Shown here one piece after another: positions 4,836-7,167 of a DNA stretch of 7,167 nucleotides. The stretch spans positions 1 through 7,167 of the forward strand of contig CAMGAL010000109.1 in the NCBI GenBank assembly GCA_946007445.1, written 5' to 3'. The DNA is from an uncultured Mediterranea sp. (GTDB lineage: Bacteria > Bacteroidota > Bacteroidia > Bacteroidales > Bacteroidaceae). Both the position numbers and the translations under genes were made by a program. The notes under the pieces were generated by a model. That model did no database searches. It was not told the origin of the DNA and saw only the letters and a program-made list of their open reading frames with translations. Numbering within the stretch: position 1 is the first letter of the stretch; each line of letters begins with the position of its first letter.

Positions 4836-5854
4836 CAATGAAGAATCTTGAAAATCAGCTCGCGAAGCAGGTCGCCGTCTGAGAGGGAAGAGTTTCCTAC
4901 ACCTTTGGAACGGGCATCCGTATAGCGAATCTCACCAATGATTTGCATGGTCTTCACTCCGCTGTATTGACGCATGGCGGCCAGGTATTCCTTCGCTTGC
5001 CAAGGCGTGCGCAAGCCTAAAAATGCAGCCACTCCATTCTCGCTTTTCTCCGGCGCATAATAGGCCAACATCAGATTGGAGAAGAACCCGAAGAGTAAGG
5101 ATAATGTCATCTGTATCGGGTTGTTTTTAGGGTTCTCTTCGAAGTATCGGATGATGCGGTTTGCCTTCAGGACGTTCTTCTCCACCAAGGCACTGCGGAG
5201 TTCGAAGTTGTTGAATTCTTTGCTGATTCCAATGTGGCGTTCCACTTGCTCGGGAGTCACCCGGGTAGCTCCGTTGGCAAGGGTCAGCGCCAACTTGTCG
5301 AGTTCACCGGTCAGTCGGCTCAAGTCCGTGCCTACAAAATCCGCCAACATGGCGGCCGCCTTCGGTTCGGCATCTGCTCCTTTGCGTTTCAAGTAGTTGG
5401 TGATGAAGGCCGGAAGTTGTGATTCTTTTATCTTCTTCGATTCATAGAGCACGCCTATTTTGTCTATTTCCGCTACCACCTTCTTCCGTCGGTCGAGCAC
5501 GCCGTGTTTGTGGCAGAACACCAGGATGGTCGACTGCAGAGGGCGCTGCAGGTAGTAGGCCAGTTCGTCGATTCCACGCAAGGCTTGCGCTTCCTTCACG
5601 ATGACCACTTGGTGCTCGGCCATCATCGGATAGCGTTTGGCCGCATTGATGACAGTAGCCATATCGACGTCGGCACCATACATTACCGTCAGGTTAAACT
5701 CCTGTTCGGTTTCAGTCAGGATGTGGTGAGTCATGTAGTCGGCCAACTGGTCGATGTAGTACGACTCTTCTCCCATGAGGTAGTACACGGGTTTGTACTG
5801 GCGAGCTTGCAGGCTCTTGAGAATCTCTTCGTAGGAAATTTCTTGTTTGGCCAT
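4835..5854 (-). CDS. holA: DNA polymerase III, delta subunit (clamp loader)
   Basis: The delta subunit is the 'wrench' that opens the beta sliding clamp inside the clamp loader, acting with delta-prime and tau/gamma at the replication fork. Length is 339 residues, typical for HolA. Visible features: the N-terminal PVYYLMGEESYYIDQLAD (22-39), a degenerate AAA+ P-loop region without a Walker lysine, as expected; VVIVKEAQ (83-90); the LDRRKKV segment (120-126); GTDLSRLTGELDKL (175-188), a strong HolA signature; and the FNNFELRSAL region (215-223) opening the C-terminal oligomerisation domain that ends in LRELIFKIL. The start MAKQEIS at 5854 lies 13 bases after the amn stop. The stop overlaps the next gene's ATG by one base. 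The three genes appear to form one transcript with no internal promoter seen. Confidence 0.95.
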   Translation of the reverse strand: MAKQEISYEEILKSLQARQYKPVYYLMGEESYYIDQLADYMTHHILTETEQEFNLTVMYGADVDMATVINAAKRYPMMAEHQVVIVKEAQALRGIDELAYYLQRPLQSTILVFCHKHGVLDRRKKVVAEIDKIGVLYESKKIKESQLPAFITNYLKRKGADAEPKAAAMLADFVGTDLSRLTGELDKLALTLANGATRVTPEQVERHIGISKEFNNFELRSALVEKNVLKANRIIRYFEENPKNNPIQMTLSLLFGFFSNLMLAYYAPEKSENGVAAFLGLRTPWQAKEYLAAMRQYSGVKTMQIIGEIRYTDARSKGVGNSSLSDGDLLRELIFKILH

Positions 5855-5867
5855 AGACAGATGTGCA

Positions 5868-6644
5868 TTACCAGTCGAACTTCAGGTGTTTCACGGTCTT
5901 CTTCTCGTCGATGATCATCCGTAGAGACTCGATGCCTATCTCCAGGTGTTCGGTTACAAAGTTTCTCGTTACGAGTTGGTCGCTCTTGTCGGTCTTCACC
6001 CCTTCAGGAATCATGGGCTGGTCGGACACCAGCAAGAGAGCTCCGGTAGGAATGTGGTTGGCGAATCCGCAGCTGAAGAGGGTGGCCGTTTCCATATCGA
6101 CTGCCATGGCGCGAGTCTTTATCAAGTACTCCTTGAATGCATCGTCGTGCTCCCAAATGCGGCGGTTGGTGGTGTAGACGGTGCCTGTCCAGTAATCGCG
6201 TCCGTTGTCGCGAATGGCTGATGAGACGGCACGTTGCAACATGAATGCCGGCAGAGCAGGCACTTCAGGGGGAAAGTAGTCGTTGGAAGTTCCTTCGCCT
6301 CGCAGGGCTGCAATGGGAAGGATAAGGTCGCCAATTTGGTTCTTCTTGTCAATGCCTCCACACTTTCCCAAGAAGAGGCAAGCCTTGGGTTGGATGGCGC
6401 TGAGCAGATCCATGATGATGGCTGCATTGGGACTGCCCATGCCAAAGTTGACGATGGTAACGCCATTGGCGCTGGCTGAAATCATGTTGGCGTCCCGTCC
6501 CAGCACAGGGACGTCATACTTCTTGGCGAACAGCTCCACGTAGTTATTGAAGTTGGTCAGCAGGATGTGCTTGTCAAACGCCTCCAGGGGCCGCTTGGTG
6601 TAGCGGGGAAGCCAGTTGGCAACGATTTCTTCTTTCGTTTTCAT
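5868..6644 (-). CDS. amn: AMP nucleosidase (short form)
   Basis: Hydrolyses AMP to adenine and ribose 5-phosphate (EC 3.2.2.4), a step in purine salvage and control of AMP level in the cytoplasm. The 258 residues form one nucleoside phosphorylase-type domain: GMGSPNA (68-74), GKCGGIDK (93-100), RGEGTSNDYFPPEVPA (115-130), WTGTVYTTNRRIWEHD (152-167), AVDMETA (181-187, the Met-Glu pair that holds ribose) and SDQP (207-210, with the purine-binding Asp). E. coli Amn is about 480 residues, with an extra N-terminal regulatory domain that is absent here, so allosteric control by ATP and phosphate may differ. ATG 6644 (MKTKEEIVANW) is chosen; the frame extends to an ATG at 6686, but those 14 extra residues do not resemble the family. 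It is the first gene of the leftward amn-holA-nuclease cluster. Confidence 0.93.
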   Translation of the reverse strand: MKTKEEIVANWLPRYTKRPLEAFDKHILLTNFNNYVELFAKKYDVPVLGRDANMISASANGVTIVNFGMGSPNAAIIMDLLSAIQPKACLFLGKCGGIDKKNQIGDLILPIAALRGEGTSNDYFPPEVPALPAFMLQRAVSSAIRDNGRDYWTGTVYTTNRRIWEHDDAFKEYLIKTRAMAVDMETATLFSCGFANHIPTGALLLVSDQPMIPEGVKTDKSDQLVTRNFVTEHLEIGIESLRMIIDEKKTVKHLKFDW

Positions 6645-6675
6645 GCGTATGTCTTTATTGGGTGTATATGACGTA

Positions 6676-6683
6676 CTAAGATA
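6676..6683 (-). promoter_or_regulatory. Possible weak -7 element for amn
   Basis: On the minus strand TATCTTAG (6683-6676) differs from TAnnTTTG at one position and lies about 32 bases before the amn ATG, a good distance for a -7 box. No TTG or TTTG is found 19-21 bases upstream (about 6703-6708), so this is a weak candidate. Another TAnnTTTG match (TACATTTG, 6784-6777) lies farther upstream, also without a partner element. Confidence 0.25.
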
Positions 6684-6739
6684 CATAAATTTTTTAGAAT
6701 CCCGGCTATCTACGGCGGGAAAACTCTACTTTGTATATT

Positions 6740-7019
6740 TGTAAATTCAGGAAAAACAATCGTAAAGCATTGAATCCAAATGTATTATACAAAATTAAAG
6801 CCGCTGAGAATCCAATTTTTCCAAGCGTATGTACTCTTGTAGGCATATAGGCGAGAAATTCAATCGTTAGCCATTCTTTGCATTTACATTTGGATGGAAT
6901 ACAAGTGTAAATTGAAATTCCGCGAGATAAACGGCTTTACATTTGTAGTAGAGTAGGGGACTTTACATTCGGAAAGTGACGGGTTTACATAATTGATAGG
7001 CTGATTGTAGGTTTGTAAA
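6740..7019. repeat. Cluster of TTTACA motifs in both orientations
   Basis: TTTACA occurs at 6883, 6936, 6962 and 6984 on the plus strand, each time as TTTACAT. Its complement TGTAAA occurs at 6740, 6906 and 7014. The last three forward copies are 26 and 22 bases apart and share a wider form (GGCTTTACATTTG, GACTTTACATTCG, GGGTTTACATAATTG). Spacing is irregular, so these are not clean iterons. A DNA-binding-protein array or the edge of a neighbouring element is possible. Some enrichment is expected in AT-rich sequence. Confidence 0.5.
6774..6895. repeat. Widely spaced 11-bp inverted repeat
   Basis: ATCCAAATGTA (6774-6784) is the exact reverse complement of TACATTTGGAT (6885-6895), with 100 bases between. 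Each arm also contains a TAnnTTTG promoter-like core reading outward from the pair. The distance is large for an RNA hairpin. Paired protein sites or ends of a small decayed element are alternatives. Confidence 0.45.
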
Positions 7020-7023
7020 CCGT

Positions 7024-7046
7024 GGCGGTTAACACCGCCCATTTTG
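7024..7046 (+). terminator. GC-rich hairpin, possible weak terminator
   Basis: GGCGGT (7024-7029) pairs with ACCGCC (7034-7039) around the loop TAAC. It is followed by CATTTTG, only a short T run. No gene is seen upstream on the plus strand, so what it would terminate is unclear. It could equally end a leftward transcript coming from beyond the edge. Confidence 0.35.
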
Positions 7047-7167
7047 CGACTAAACCGGTTGGGAAAGAGTAGGATAGGGGAGTTGACTCAATCTCTTTGC
7101 CAACTGACGGAAGTTGTATCGACGATATAATTGTAATATCGGCCAATCCTATATATGTGATAAACTT

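Larger units (their letters stand above)
6645..7167. other. AT-rich intergenic region without a recognisable gene
   Basis: These 523 bases at the right end have no ORF of meaningful length on either strand and no tRNA, rRNA or mobile-element feature that I recognise. The composition is clearly more AT-rich than the genes. The contents are a candidate amn promoter near 6680, a small TCCCG/CGGGA inverted repeat (6700-6720), an 11-bp inverted repeat pair (6774-6784 and 6885-6895), repeated TTTACA motifs, a GC-rich hairpin (7024-7039), a perfect AACCGGTT palindrome (7053-7060) and CGATAT/ATATCG arms (7123-7128 and 7136-7141). The next gene presumably lies beyond the edge. Confidence 0.7.

Noticed and set aside
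6780..6842. 20-codon ORF (ATG at 6780, TAG at 6842) in the right-hand gene-free region
   Set aside because: Its length is expected by chance, it lies within repeat-rich AT-rich DNA, and its only possible promoter (TATATTTG at 6734) lacks a -33 partner.
6883..7019. CRISPR array or plasmid iterons formed by TTTACAT copies
   Set aside because: The repeated unit is only 7-13 bases, spacing is irregular (53, 26, 22 bases) and orientation is mixed; neither a CRISPR array nor regular iterons fit.

Overview
The window looks like a chromosomal housekeeping segment from a member of the Bacteroidales, most likely Bacteroides or a close relative. Two things point there. The proteins are of Bacteroidetes type, and four upstream regions carry the Bacteroidetes promoter form (TTG or TTTG, about 20-21 bases, then TAnnTTTG) rather than -35/-10 boxes. 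Clear Shine-Dalgarno sequences are also missing, which fits that phylum. Genes are moderately GC-rich and intergenic regions are strongly AT-rich.

Layout. The left edge holds the N-terminal 348 codons of glutaminyl-tRNA synthetase (glnS, minus strand, cut by the window edge). A 410-base AT-rich divergent region follows (1047-1456). It holds the glnS promoter, two inverted repeats, a promoter-plus-terminator unit without an ORF that I read as a small RNA of about 90 nt, and a separate promoter for the rightward genes. Rightward come riboflavin synthase (ribE), a nitroreductase-family flavoprotein, a Nif3-like dinuclear-metal protein with its own promoter inside an 11-bp inverted repeat, and a coiled-coil/zinc-ribbon protein. 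A strong hairpin terminator at 4341-4382 separates these from a convergent leftward cluster. In transcription order that cluster is AMP nucleosidase (amn), DNA polymerase III delta subunit (holA) and a small HsdR-N-like PD-(D/E)xK protein whose start overlaps the holA stop. The last 523 bases have no recognisable gene. They are AT-rich and hold a cluster of TTTACA motifs in both orientations plus a few hairpins.

How the genes relate. ribE makes riboflavin, the precursor of the FMN that the adjacent nitroreductase should bind. Nif3-like and zinc-ribbon proteins are a frequent pair of poorly understood function. amn (purine salvage and AMP level) and holA (clamp loader) are housekeeping genes. 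The co-directional PD-(D/E)xK protein has no assigned role.

I see no CRISPR array, transposase, integrase, tRNA, rRNA or secretion locus. The points most worth following are the orphan transcription unit at 1221-1348, the promoter-embedding inverted repeat at 2632-2665, the holA-coupled nuclease-like protein, the TTTACA cluster at the right end, and a suspect C-rich sequence in the first 45 or so bases.
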